In this document: positions 1-5,624 of the stretch, one piece after another | Layout of the letters: each line of letters begins with the position of its first letter | Numbering within the stretch: the first letter of the stretch is position 1 | DNA from: Actinomycetota bacterium | Lineage (GTDB): Bacteria; Actinomycetota; Actinomycetes; S36-B12; UBA10799 | Assembly (NCBI GenBank): GCA_003452655.1 | Contig: DMNR01000053.1 | Coordinates: 2,881-10,673 of the forward strand | DNA length: 7,793 nucleotides | Reading direction: 5' to 3' | Notes under the pieces: generated by a model | Seen by the model: the letters and a program-made list of their open reading frames with translations, nothing else | Told to the model about the DNA's origin: nothing | Database searches by the model: none | Made by a program: the position numbers and the translations under genes

Positions 1-29
1 TTTTATTTTTTTTTTTTTAATGATACGGC
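1..29 (+). other. Illumina flow-cell P5 oligo artefact at contig end
   Basis: Positions 1-18 are T except for one A at position 5, and 19-29 read AATGATACGGC. This is the layout of the surface-grafted Illumina P5 primer: a T spacer followed by the P5 sequence, which starts with the same 11 bases. The match ends at base 30, where P5 would have G and the window has C. Such a run is out of place in GC-rich coding DNA. I infer untrimmed library or flow-cell sequence at an assembly edge. The ATG at 20-22 lies inside it and is not a real start codon. Confidence 0.88.
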
Positions 30-751
30 CCGGTACTTTTGCCAAGAGTTGGGGCGATTTCGGAACCGGGCCGGGGCAAATGTGGGTGCCACAAGGGGTT
101 GCAGTCTCGGAGGTGGGCGACTTCTACGTCGCGGACGTCTACAACAGCCGAATTCAGATCTTCGATCCAAGTGGCAAGCTGAAAAAGATGATCGGCACGA
201 AGGGTTCGGGCCCTGACAATTTGCTCTACCCGACCGGGGTGGCCGTCACGGGTGAGGGCGTCATGTACGTAACTGACAGCGGAAATCATCGTGTTCAGAA
301 GATCTCGGCGAATGGACAAATCGATTCTAGTTTTGCGGCCGCACAGGCGTCGGCGGGATTCGACTTTCCGCACGGAATCGCACTGGGGTCTGGCGGCGAC
401 ATTTGGGTGACTGATTCAGTCAAGCCCAGGGTCTACCAGCTCTCATCAACCGGTGAGGTCAAAAGCCAGTTCGGAGAACGCGGCGAGGGCCCGGGTCAGA
501 TCAGGTCGCCGCAAGGAATTGCAGTTGACTCCGGGGGACACGTGTATGTCTCAGATACAGCCAACGAATGCATGAGTGTTTTCGACTCGCAAGGCTCGCT
601 GCTTGGCGCTTGGAATGGACAAGGTGCCCAGGCGCAGCACGCGTTCAAGGCACCGTCTGGATTGTCTCTCGTTCAAAGCGGATCTGACGTCCGCCTGTAC
701 GTCGCTGACACAGGAAATTCCGCAATTGACGTTTTGGAGGTGAAGTGGTGA
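29..751 (+). CDS. NHL-repeat beta-propeller protein, 5'-truncated
   Basis: The reading frame encodes about 240 residues built of NHL repeats. Each repeat has a P-x-G-(V/I)-A-(V/L) strand, then a (Y/W)V-(A/T/S)D turn with N-x-R-(I/V), and a Gly-rich linker such as GTGPGQ or GEGPGQ. Five blades can be seen, with the P-x-G motifs PQGVAV, PTGVAV, PHGIAL, PQGIAV and PSGLSL. NHL propellers usually have six blades, so at least one blade and any signal peptide are probably missing. The frame is open to the contig edge and its apparent ATG lies in sequencing-adaptor sequence, so the true start is outside the window. NHL domains act as binding scaffolds or, in some proteins, as lyases; no catalytic role can be assigned here. 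The stop overlaps the start of the downstream phosphoesterase gene, which suggests translational coupling and a shared role outside the membrane (inference). Confidence 0.88.
   Translation, partial: PGTFAKSWGDFGTGPGQMWVPQGVAVSEVGDFYVADVYNSRIQIFDPSGKLKKMIGTKGSGPDNLLYPTGVAVTGEGVMYVTDSGNHRVQKISANGQIDSSFAAAQASAGFDFPHGIALGSGGDIWVTDSVKPRVYQLSSTGEVKSQFGERGEGPGQIRSPQGIAVDSGGHVYVSDTANECMSVFDSQGSLLGAWNGQGAQAQHAFKAPSGLSLVQSGSDVRLYVADTGNSAIDVLEVKW
736..740 (+). promoter_or_regulatory. Ribosome binding site of the phosphoesterase gene
   Basis: GGAGG lies inside the 3' end of the NHL gene. It is 7 nt from the GTG at 748 but only 4 nt from the in-frame GTG at 745. The spacing favours 748, which gives a GTGA overlap with the upstream stop codon. 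Confidence 0.65.
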
Positions 752-1917
752 CTCGGCTTCGATACGTCGTGTTGGTAACCGCGATTGCCATTCTTCTCGC
801 GGGCGTGGGTCTGGTTTCACCACTACGCGCATCCACGCCCGCAGTGCTGCCGACCGCAGCGAACTTGCCGGGCATCGGGCATGTCTTCATCATCATGCTC
901 GAGAACAAGTCGTACACCGAAGTTTTTGGATCGCAGGCGTCCGCCGACTCGGCTGACAGCTACTTGCAGAAGGCGTTGCCTGCGGAGGGTGCACTCCTGC
1001 AGAACTATTACGGCACCAGCCACTACAGCCATAGCAACTACGTGACTCTGGTGAGTGGTCAGCCACCGAACGCGTACAACCAGACGGACTGCCCGTATTT
1101 CCGCGATTTCAATCCCACCCAGATCGATTCCGAAGGAATCGCGCACGGCATTGGCTGTGTGTTCCCCAAGACGGTGAAGACGGTCGGCGACCAGTTGAGC
1201 GCGTCTGGTAAGTCGTGGAAGGCATATGCCGAAAGCATGGACAGCTACAACGGGCCGGGCCTGACTCCCGGTCCGGGCTGTCGGCATCCTGCCACGAATG
1301 GCTACGACCCCTCCTACTCCGACGATTGGAACTTCGTCACTCGCCACGTCCCCTTCCTCTACTTCAAGGCGATTACTGACTCCGCCAAGTGCAAGTCGTT
1401 GATAGTTGATGACTCAAAGCTCAAGGGCGATCTCGCTAACGAGAAAACGACGCCGAACCTTTCGTTCATTGTTCCCAACACGTGTAGTGACGGTCACGAC
1501 GCGACGTGCGTCGATGGGTCAACTGGTGGGTTGCCCGCGATCAATAAGTACCTGCAGACGGCGGTGCCGCAGATCACGCAGTCGCCGGCGTTCAAGAAGG
1601 ACGGACTCCTGCTGATCTTGTTCGACGAGGCCGAGTTTGATGGTCCTGATGAATCTGCTTCGGCCTGCTGCAACACGCCACTGGGCCCCAACTCGGTGTC
1701 GCTTGGTGGGCCTGTGCCGGGCCCAGGCGGTGGTAGGACGGGTGCGGTCGCCATCTCGCCCTTCATCAAGCCGGGAACAATCAGCACCAGCGACTACAAC
1801 CACTACAGCTCACTGAGAACCATCGAAGATGTATTCAGCCTCGCGCATCTTGGTTACGCGGCTCGTAGCGAGGTCAGCTCGTTCGGAGAAGACGTCTTCA
1901 CGCAGCCCAGGCCGTAG
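748..1917 (+). CDS. Secreted phosphoesterase (acid phosphatase/phospholipase C family)
   Basis: This is a 389-residue exported hydrolase of the phosphoesterase family (Pfam PF04185 type, alkaline phosphatase fold), which cleaves phosphomonoesters or phospholipid head groups using bound metal. The N-terminus has Arg residues and then a hydrophobic stretch (about residues 6-28) typical of a signal peptide. The family motifs follow in order: HVFIIMLENKSY with the metal-ligand pair E52-N53, the HYSHSNYVTLVSG region where the nucleophile is expected, FIVPNTCSDGHD (D248, H250, D251), the acidic pair D293-E294 in LFDEAEFD, then GGGRTGAVAISPFIKPG and YNHYSSLRTIED. It ends HLGYAARSEV with no wall-anchor or membrane tail, so it is probably released. 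The start was chosen by ribosome-binding-site spacing (745 is the alternative). It is coupled to the NHL gene. The substrate is unknown; phosphatase versus phospholipase C cannot be decided from sequence. Confidence 0.9.
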   Translation: MTRLRYVVLVTAIAILLAGVGLVSPLRASTPAVLPTAANLPGIGHVFIIMLENKSYTEVFGSQASADSADSYLQKALPAEGALLQNYYGTSHYSHSNYVTLVSGQPPNAYNQTDCPYFRDFNPTQIDSEGIAHGIGCVFPKTVKTVGDQLSASGKSWKAYAESMDSYNGPGLTPGPGCRHPATNGYDPSYSDDWNFVTRHVPFLYFKAITDSAKCKSLIVDDSKLKGDLANEKTTPNLSFIVPNTCSDGHDATCVDGSTGGLPAINKYLQTAVPQITQSPAFKKDGLLLILFDEAEFDGPDESASACCNTPLGPNSVSLGGPVPGPGGGRTGAVAISPFIKPGTISTSDYNHYSSLRTIEDVFSLAHLGYAARSEVSSFGEDVFTQPRP

Positions 1918-2008
1918 CACGAACGCGCCGCCAGGTTGTTGTCGCTGCTCCAGGCGGACTCGGCCATGTGATCAACGCCTACTCACAGATCAATCTGGGT
2001 TCCAATGG

Positions 2009-2380
2009 TCACAACGCGTTTAGGGGCAGATCGAAGAAGCTGGTGGCGAGGATTCCGCCCTCTCCCTCGTTGCTGGCCTTCATGACGAACATGAGGTATT
2101 TGACGGAAACGACGAGTGTGACGGCCCAGATTGCGAGGGAAGCGGTGCCGAGGGCTGCCTCATCGATCCCAGTAGTTGTCTCCGCGATTGATTCACGGAA
2201 CGCATAGATTGGTGAGGTACCGATGTCTCCAAAAACGACACCGGCGGCTCCGAGCGCAAGCGAGCCGGTAGCGGCTGCGTGCGCCTTCCCAGGCACGGTG
2301 TCTTGAGGCACACGCGAACCTTCCGCTGGGCTTGGCGAAGCCGATAGCTGTTCGTGAGACCTTTGCATGCGCGTCCGCAT
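2009..2380 (-). pseudogene. kup: Kup-type potassium transporter, N-terminal remnant
   Basis: The 123-residue frame starts with a hydrophilic leader and then matches the conserved start of KUP/HAK/KT potassium uptake permeases: GSLALGAAGVVFGDIGTSP, IYAFRES, and IWAVTLVVSVKYLMFVMKAS followed by NEGEGGILA. Full-length Kup proteins are over 600 residues with about 12 membrane helices; only the first two are present here. After GGILA the sequence changes to TSFFDLPLNAL and a stop, which does not resemble Kup, and no further Kup sequence occurs in the window. The ATG at 2380 is preceded by GAGGG with 5-nt spacing, so expression signals are intact. A functional transporter is excluded. The loss could be a real deletion or rearrangement, or an assembly misjoin near 2044. 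Confidence 0.85.
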
Positions 2381-2385
2381 CAAAG

Positions 2386-2390
2386 CCCTC
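2386..2390 (-). promoter_or_regulatory. Ribosome binding site of the kup remnant
   Basis: On the - strand GAGGG is followed by CTTTG and ATG. This decides the start at 2380 over the longer open frame reaching 2482, which would run into the divergent gene's start region. Confidence 0.55.
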
Positions 2391-2449
2391 GAGATTTCGA
2401 TGTCCACGCTGGGCATTGCGCCGTTCGGACCAGTGACTGCTAGTTGGCC

Positions 2450-2479
2450 TTGTCGCCGAAGGTGGTCACACCCAACAAT
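2450..2479 (+). promoter_or_regulatory. Possible leaderless promoter of the duplicated-domain gene
   Basis: TTGTCG (2450-2455) and AACAAT (2474-2479) are separated by 18 nt and resemble -35 and -10 boxes. The -10 box ends 6 nt before the ATG at 2486, so transcription would begin at or next to the start codon. This fits the lack of a nearby Shine-Dalgarno sequence. Leaderless mRNAs are common in actinobacteria. The boxes are weak, so this is a tentative call. Confidence 0.3.
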
Positions 2480-2485
2480 CAACCC

Positions 2486-3118
2486 ATGGGCTTCTTTCAG
2501 AAACTGACGGGTGGGACTGATGCCAACCTGTTGCAGACCGGCATCCCTGGTCGTGGCGTCATTCTTGCGGTACAGCCGGGCGGAACGACCCTGCAGATTG
2601 CCAACGGACTAACCGAACGTGCCTGCACGTTCACGGTCGAGGTGACGCTGGACAACACTCCGGCGTACCAAGCGAGCTGCAAGCAACGCGTTCAAGAGGT
2701 GTACATCCCACAGTTCGTCCCGGGAGCCACAGTGGTTGCCGTTCGGGCAGATCCGCAAGATTTGTCGCGGATCGCACTGGACTTCAACAACCCGCCGCCG
2801 ACAGTCACTGTTGCGAGTCAGCCGGGCCAAGAATCGGCCGCAGACATCCTCGCCACCGGCATCCCAGCGCGCGCGGTCATCGTGCAAACGCAGCCGTTGG
2901 GGATGCAAAACGCAGCTGGTGTCGACATGCATGCGTTCGTGTTGACCGTGATTCCCACCGGTTCGCAGCCTTATCAGATTCAAGTGGGCAACCCGACGCC
3001 CCCAGAGGCGTTGCCATTTCTATTCCCAGGATCGAACGTACCCGTCAAGGTGAGCGCGCAGAATGCTCAATCGGTGGTCGTTGACTGGCAAGCGGCGTTG
3101 AACCCGCCATCGCCCTGA
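2486..3118 (+). CDS. Hypothetical protein with two tandem copies of one domain
   Basis: This 210-residue protein has no signal peptide or membrane helix. It begins MGFFQKLTGG, a start style I associate with an actinobacterial family of unknown function. The body is an internal duplication. Copy 1 (about 14-100) runs from NLLQTGIPGRGVI through FTVEVTLDNTPAYQ and FVPGATVVAVRAD to RIALDF; copy 2 (about 120-201) runs from DILATGIPARAVI through FVLTVIPTGSQPYQ and FLFPGSNVPVKVS to SVVVDW. Each copy looks like a small beta domain of the kind that recurs in proteins of unknown function. An in-frame TTG at 2444 would add 14 residues, but the ATG at 2486 matches the family-like start and a possible leaderless promoter. 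It is divergent from the kup remnant, 105 bp apart. The function is not known to me. Confidence 0.8.
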   Translation: MGFFQKLTGGTDANLLQTGIPGRGVILAVQPGGTTLQIANGLTERACTFTVEVTLDNTPAYQASCKQRVQEVYIPQFVPGATVVAVRADPQDLSRIALDFNNPPPTVTVASQPGQESAADILATGIPARAVIVQTQPLGMQNAAGVDMHAFVLTVIPTGSQPYQIQVGNPTPPEALPFLFPGSNVPVKVSAQNAQSVVVDWQAALNPPSP

Positions 3119-3190
3119 ATTGCGCGGGATCTGCGAAGGTGCCTCGGTCGAGTTATGTCTGCCTCAATTGTTCTTAAAGTCCCGCGATTC
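3117..3190 (+). repeat. Long-range inverted repeat after the duplicated-domain gene
   Basis: GAAT then CGCGGGA (3117-3129, with a 2-nt TG bulge) pairs with TCCCGCG then ATTC (3180-3190), giving 11 base pairs around a 50-nt loop. It begins within the stop codon of the upstream gene. It could form a weak terminator-like structure, but there is no T tract and the long loop makes chance pairing possible. Confidence 0.3.
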
Positions 3191-3251
3191 CGCGTAGCCT
3201 GAATCCAAACGGTGGTGCGTGTGATTCGGGAACTGGGGTGACGGTAGCGGG

Positions 3252-4028
3252 ATGGGTAAGCGATTCGGGCTCGTTGCTGCCGGGGGAGCAGCCGTGCTGG
3301 CGGTGGCTGCTGGCGCGGCACTCTACGTCGGTTCGCTGAGTCAATCCGTCGCCGGAACGACACCTGAACCGCTCGTTGCCCGGTCGGCGGCCCCCCTGGA
3401 CGCCTCACCGCAAGTGCGCGGCCGCCCGGGCGTGGCAGAGCCGACGTTGCCCGGGCCCGCTGCTACGTCGGCGCAGCCCAAGCCGACCGTGGCCGCCCCC
3501 GTTACCCAACCGCGCAAAGAAGCTGCGTACCTCACGGTGCCTGCGGCGGGGATTTCGCACCTGAAGATCGTCACGTACAGCGGGGACCCAGACAATGCTC
3601 GCGGGACCCAGATCAACGATGACGGCCAAGTTGGGGCACCTCGCGGGAGCTGGGGCGGTGTTGCGCCTGGCGAGGTGGGCAATCTCCTCTTGACTGCCCA
3701 TCGCACCAGTGCAGGTGCTCCGATGGCTCAAGTTCCAGAATTGAGGCCCGGTGCGAAGATCTACGTTGACCAAGGGGCCACTCGCTTTGTCTACACGGTC
3801 AGCTCGAAGAGAATGATTAACTTCCGAGATGCGTCTTCCAGGGCGTTGCAAACCGCCGCCGTTCCTGGATCGCCGGGCAAGAAGGCGACGCGACCCGCGA
3901 TCGTCTTATCGACGTGTGCAACACCTGAGGACAACGCGGCCGGGGACTTCTGGCGCGACGTGCATGGAAATCCGACGCACCGGATCGCAGTCTTCGGCTA
4001 CCTGCAGTCCGTGGCGTCGCGCAGTTAG
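3252..4028 (+). CDS. Class E-like sortase, membrane-anchored
   Basis: This 258-residue transpeptidase should attach surface proteins to the cell wall by cutting a sorting motif and joining the substrate to the peptidoglycan stem. Residues 5-28 form a membrane anchor, followed by a Pro/Ala-rich linker (about 35-90). The catalytic beta-barrel covers about 92-252. The triad is visible: H150 in LLLTAHRTS, C222 in VLSTCATPEDN and R244 in PTHRIAVFGYL. The ST-C-x-TP and HR-I-AVFGYL forms fit actinobacterial class E/D sortases more than SrtA. No LPxTG- or LAxTG-like sorting signal occurs in any protein of this window, so the substrate is encoded elsewhere. The ATG has only a weak G-rich upstream sequence. 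The class assignment is less sure than the family. Confidence 0.88.
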   Translation: MGKRFGLVAAGGAAVLAVAAGAALYVGSLSQSVAGTTPEPLVARSAAPLDASPQVRGRPGVAEPTLPGPAATSAQPKPTVAAPVTQPRKEAAYLTVPAAGISHLKIVTYSGDPDNARGTQINDDGQVGAPRGSWGGVAPGEVGNLLLTAHRTSAGAPMAQVPELRPGAKIYVDQGATRFVYTVSSKRMINFRDASSRALQTAAVPGSPGKKATRPAIVLSTCATPEDNAAGDFWRDVHGNPTHRIAVFGYLQSVASRS

Positions 4029-4040
4029 GACGTTGTGACA

Positions 4041-4141
4041 GTGGTGTCTGTGGGTGACGGTGTGCGGTCATCTGGCACGCTGTTCCGGTGCAGATTCAAA
4101 GTGCCCGACGCCTGACCTCCTGTGACCTGCCCCACAGCCAC
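4041..4141 (+). repeat. Imperfect inverted repeat spanning the sortase-AlbA_2 gap
   Basis: GTGG plus CTGTGGG (4041-4054, separated by a 3-nt TGT bulge) is complementary to CCCACAG plus CCAC (4131-4141). The 11 pairs enclose about 76 nt. It lies between the sortase stop and the AlbA_2 start and might fold in the transcript. The distance is large and chance pairing cannot be ruled out. Nothing else is evident in this 136-nt gap. Confidence 0.2.
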
Positions 4142-4164
4142 GGCATCCCACAAGGCGGCGCGCT

Positions 4165-4956
4165 GTGAAGCTTGCGCAAGCTGGATTGCTTGCCCTAGCG
4201 GTCGGCCTGGTCCTTGGGCTGATCGGTCGTCAGTTGCTGCGTTCGCGCGTTCGTCTGAGCGTTGCCGAAGCGACCCTCTGTGGAATTGTGGGCGCGATCA
4301 TCGGTGGTGGGGTCGCTGGGTTGATCATGGGGCGACCCGACGATCCATACCCACTAGCAACCGCTGTCGGGGCTGTCGTCGGAACCGTAATCGTTCTCCT
4401 GATCGTTGATCGTTACGCGTGGTTTCGTCGCCGACCGACACAAGGCGTTGGCGAACTGATCGCGGCCGGGGAATCCGCACGTGTCGAATTCAAGTCCTCT
4501 GCTCGCTACAACCTGCACTCAAAGCAGCGCGACGAGAAGATTGAGTTGGTTATCTCCAAGACGGTCGCAGCGTTCGCGAACTCCGATGGCGGGGTCTTGT
4601 TGATCGGGGTGGATGACCAAGGTGAGCCCGTTGGATTGGCCAACGATCTACAGTTCATGAAGCAGCCGGACCTGGACCGTTACGAACTCTGGCTGCGCGA
4701 CTGGCTCGGGGCTACGATCGGTGTGGTGGCGACAACCGATGTAGAGATCGGCTTCGAGCAAGTGGCCGGACAGGATGTCTGCGTCGTTCGAGTTCCGCGG
4801 GCTACCCGACCTGTCGTGGTCACGTCTGGGAAGGACAAGCGGCGCGCACTATTTGTGCGGGCCGGAAACTCGACGAGAGAGCTTCAGATTGACGAAGCGC
4901 TCGCCTACGCGTCAAGTCGTTGGCGCAGTCGTTCCTTGCGGCGAGTGTTGCGATGA
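4165..4956 (+). CDS. Membrane protein with Schlafen AlbA_2 domain
   Basis: This 263-residue protein has an unusual two-part design. The N-terminal part has three hydrophobic helices (about 5-21, 35-55 and 64-83) and then a basic FRRR boundary. The C-terminal part (about 100-245) is an AlbA_2 domain (Pfam PF04326 type): the (G/E)-S-x-x-(V/L)-E-F-K motif with E108 and K110, the KTVAAFANSDGGVLLIGVDD core (132-151), and the closing FVRAGNSTREL (230-240). AlbA_2 domains bind nucleic acid, and related Schlafen cores can cleave RNA; here the positive-inside pattern would place the domain in the cytoplasm. The GTG start has AAGG 9 nt upstream. It ends 4 nt from the convergent YceI-like gene. No toxin, antitoxin or helicase partner is adjacent. 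Role unknown: regulator or nuclease-like effector are both possible. Confidence 0.82.
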   Translation: MKLAQAGLLALAVGLVLGLIGRQLLRSRVRLSVAEATLCGIVGAIIGGGVAGLIMGRPDDPYPLATAVGAVVGTVIVLLIVDRYAWFRRRPTQGVGELIAAGESARVEFKSSARYNLHSKQRDEKIELVISKTVAAFANSDGGVLLIGVDDQGEPVGLANDLQFMKQPDLDRYELWLRDWLGATIGVVATTDVEIGFEQVAGQDVCVVRVPRATRPVVVTSGKDKRRALFVRAGNSTRELQIDEALAYASSRWRSRSLRRVLR

Positions 4957-4960
4957 GTGA

Positions 4961-5518
4961 TCACGCGTTACTGATAGCTGATTGAGGAACTGTCGCCGTG
5001 AATTCGACGGATACTTCGTCGCTGACACGCAGTGCACCCACCATGAGCGAGTAGGGCTTGATCCCAAAACTGGACTGAACAACTGGAGTCTGGGCCGTCA
5101 ACGTCCATCCCTGATCGGTTTCGGTGACCACGAGGTGTGTGGCTTTGGGCGCAGCCTGGCCGTTGATCGTCAGGACGCCGTGAAGATCGAACCCGTCCTC
5201 GGTGGACTCGCAAGTGTCTACTTCGTAGCGAACGCGGGGATGTGCGTCGGCGTGCATGCTCTTGAGTGCGTTTCGCTTGATCGCTGCCTTATCGACAGGT
5301 GTCACAGGAGTGACCCCGCCATCGCCGGACAGCACCTGCAGCGAAGGCAGGACCGCCGTGAGTTCCAACGACAATGGGCGAACGCCGTCAAGCTCGATAG
5401 TTGCCTCCCACTGGCCGACCGCGAGGGTCAGCCGGTGGCCCATGCGAGAGGCACGTCCTTCAACTCCAGTACGGATCGAGAGCGAACCGGCAGTCTGATC
5501 GAGGTGCAAGGTGGCCAT
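4961..5518 (-). CDS. YceI-like protein
   Basis: This 185-residue protein belongs to the YceI-like family, a lipocalin-like beta-barrel that binds isoprenoid-type lipids in characterised members. Supporting features are the early GHRLTLAVGQWEATIELDG strand pair, a central FDLHGVLTINGQ strand, and the C-terminal FGIKPYSLMVGALRVSD segment followed by VSVEFTA. It lacks a signal peptide, so it is probably cytoplasmic, unlike E. coli YceI. The ATG has no convincing Shine-Dalgarno sequence, but promoter-like boxes lie just upstream, suggesting a leaderless mRNA. It follows the Rpf-like gene on the same strand, separated by an unusual interleaved inverted repeat. The ligand is unknown. Confidence 0.82.
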   Translation of the reverse strand: MATLHLDQTAGSLSIRTGVEGRASRMGHRLTLAVGQWEATIELDGVRPLSLELTAVLPSLQVLSGDGGVTPVTPVDKAAIKRNALKSMHADAHPRVRYEVDTCESTEDGFDLHGVLTINGQAAPKATHLVVTETDQGWTLTAQTPVVQSSFGIKPYSLMVGALRVSDEVSVEFTATVPQSAISNA

Positions 5519-5524
5519 GCTCTA

Positions 5525-5552
5525 ACGCTACTCGCGTTGAGTGCGCAGACAA
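5525..5552 (-). promoter_or_regulatory. Predicted leaderless promoter of the YceI-like gene
   Basis: On the - strand, TTGTCT (5552-5547) and TAGCGT (5530-5525) are spaced by 16 nt and resemble -35 and -10 boxes. Only 6 nt (TAGAGC) separate the -10 box from the ATG at 5518, so the predicted transcription start is the A of the start codon. The absence of a Shine-Dalgarno sequence agrees. The -35 box overlaps the interleaved inverted repeats. Confidence 0.45.
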
Positions 5553-5598
5553 CGATTCGGTGGGAATTGACGCTGTCTGCGCCCTTCCCACCGAATCG
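5543..5598 (-). repeat. Two interleaved perfect inverted repeats (candidate operator or RNA switch)
   Basis: Repeat A is GCGCAGACA (5543-5551) with its complement TGTCTGCGC (5574-5582). Repeat B is CGATTCGGTGGGAA (5553-5566) with its complement TTCCCACCGAATCG (5585-5598). All 9 and all 14 pairs are exact. The order is A-B-A'-B', so the two hairpins cannot both close fully; the connecting segments (1, 7 and 2 nt) are too short for a complete pseudoknot. They could be alternative RNA hairpins, or two interleaved protein-binding palindromes. The B hairpin starts 26 nt after the Rpf-like stop but has no T tract; repeat A lies 24 nt before the YceI start. Confidence 0.75.
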
Positions 5599-5615
5599 CT
5601 GAATCTGTCTGAATC
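5599..5615. repeat. Direct repeat CTGAATC, 10-bp period
   Basis: CTGAATC occurs at 5599-5605 and 5609-5615, and a related CCGAATC lies at 5591-5597. The 10-bp spacing of the exact pair is one helical turn. The repeats adjoin the interleaved inverted repeats and may belong to the same binding site. Confidence 0.35.
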
Positions 5616-5624
5616 AGTTATGGC

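Noticed and set aside
20..22. ATG as the start of the NHL gene
   Set aside because: It lies within the AATGATACGGC adaptor match, and the propeller is already under way in the first genuine codons, so the start is outside the window.
823..1347. 174-residue open frame on the - strand
   Set aside because: It is antisense to the well-supported phosphoesterase and has an Arg-rich, low-information composition typical of GC-rich shadow frames.
1918..2008. Possible small gene or Kup continuation in the gap after the phosphoesterase
   Set aside because: All three - strand frames meet stops quickly and none resembles the Kup segment that should follow GGILA. The + frames lack a ribosome binding site.
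2381..2482. Longer N-terminus for the kup remnant (to 2482)
   Set aside because: The extension has no membrane or Kup similarity and overlaps the divergent gene's promoter region; GAGGG before the ATG at 2380 is a better signal.
5543..5598. Ordinary intrinsic terminator
   Set aside because: The 18-nt loop and absence of a T tract are atypical, and a second perfect repeat crosses it. Termination remains possible but does not explain the arrangement.
4982..5602. 206-residue open frame on the + strand
   Set aside because: It lies opposite the YceI-like gene, whose family motifs are clear. The + frame has no recognisable protein and includes the interleaved repeats.
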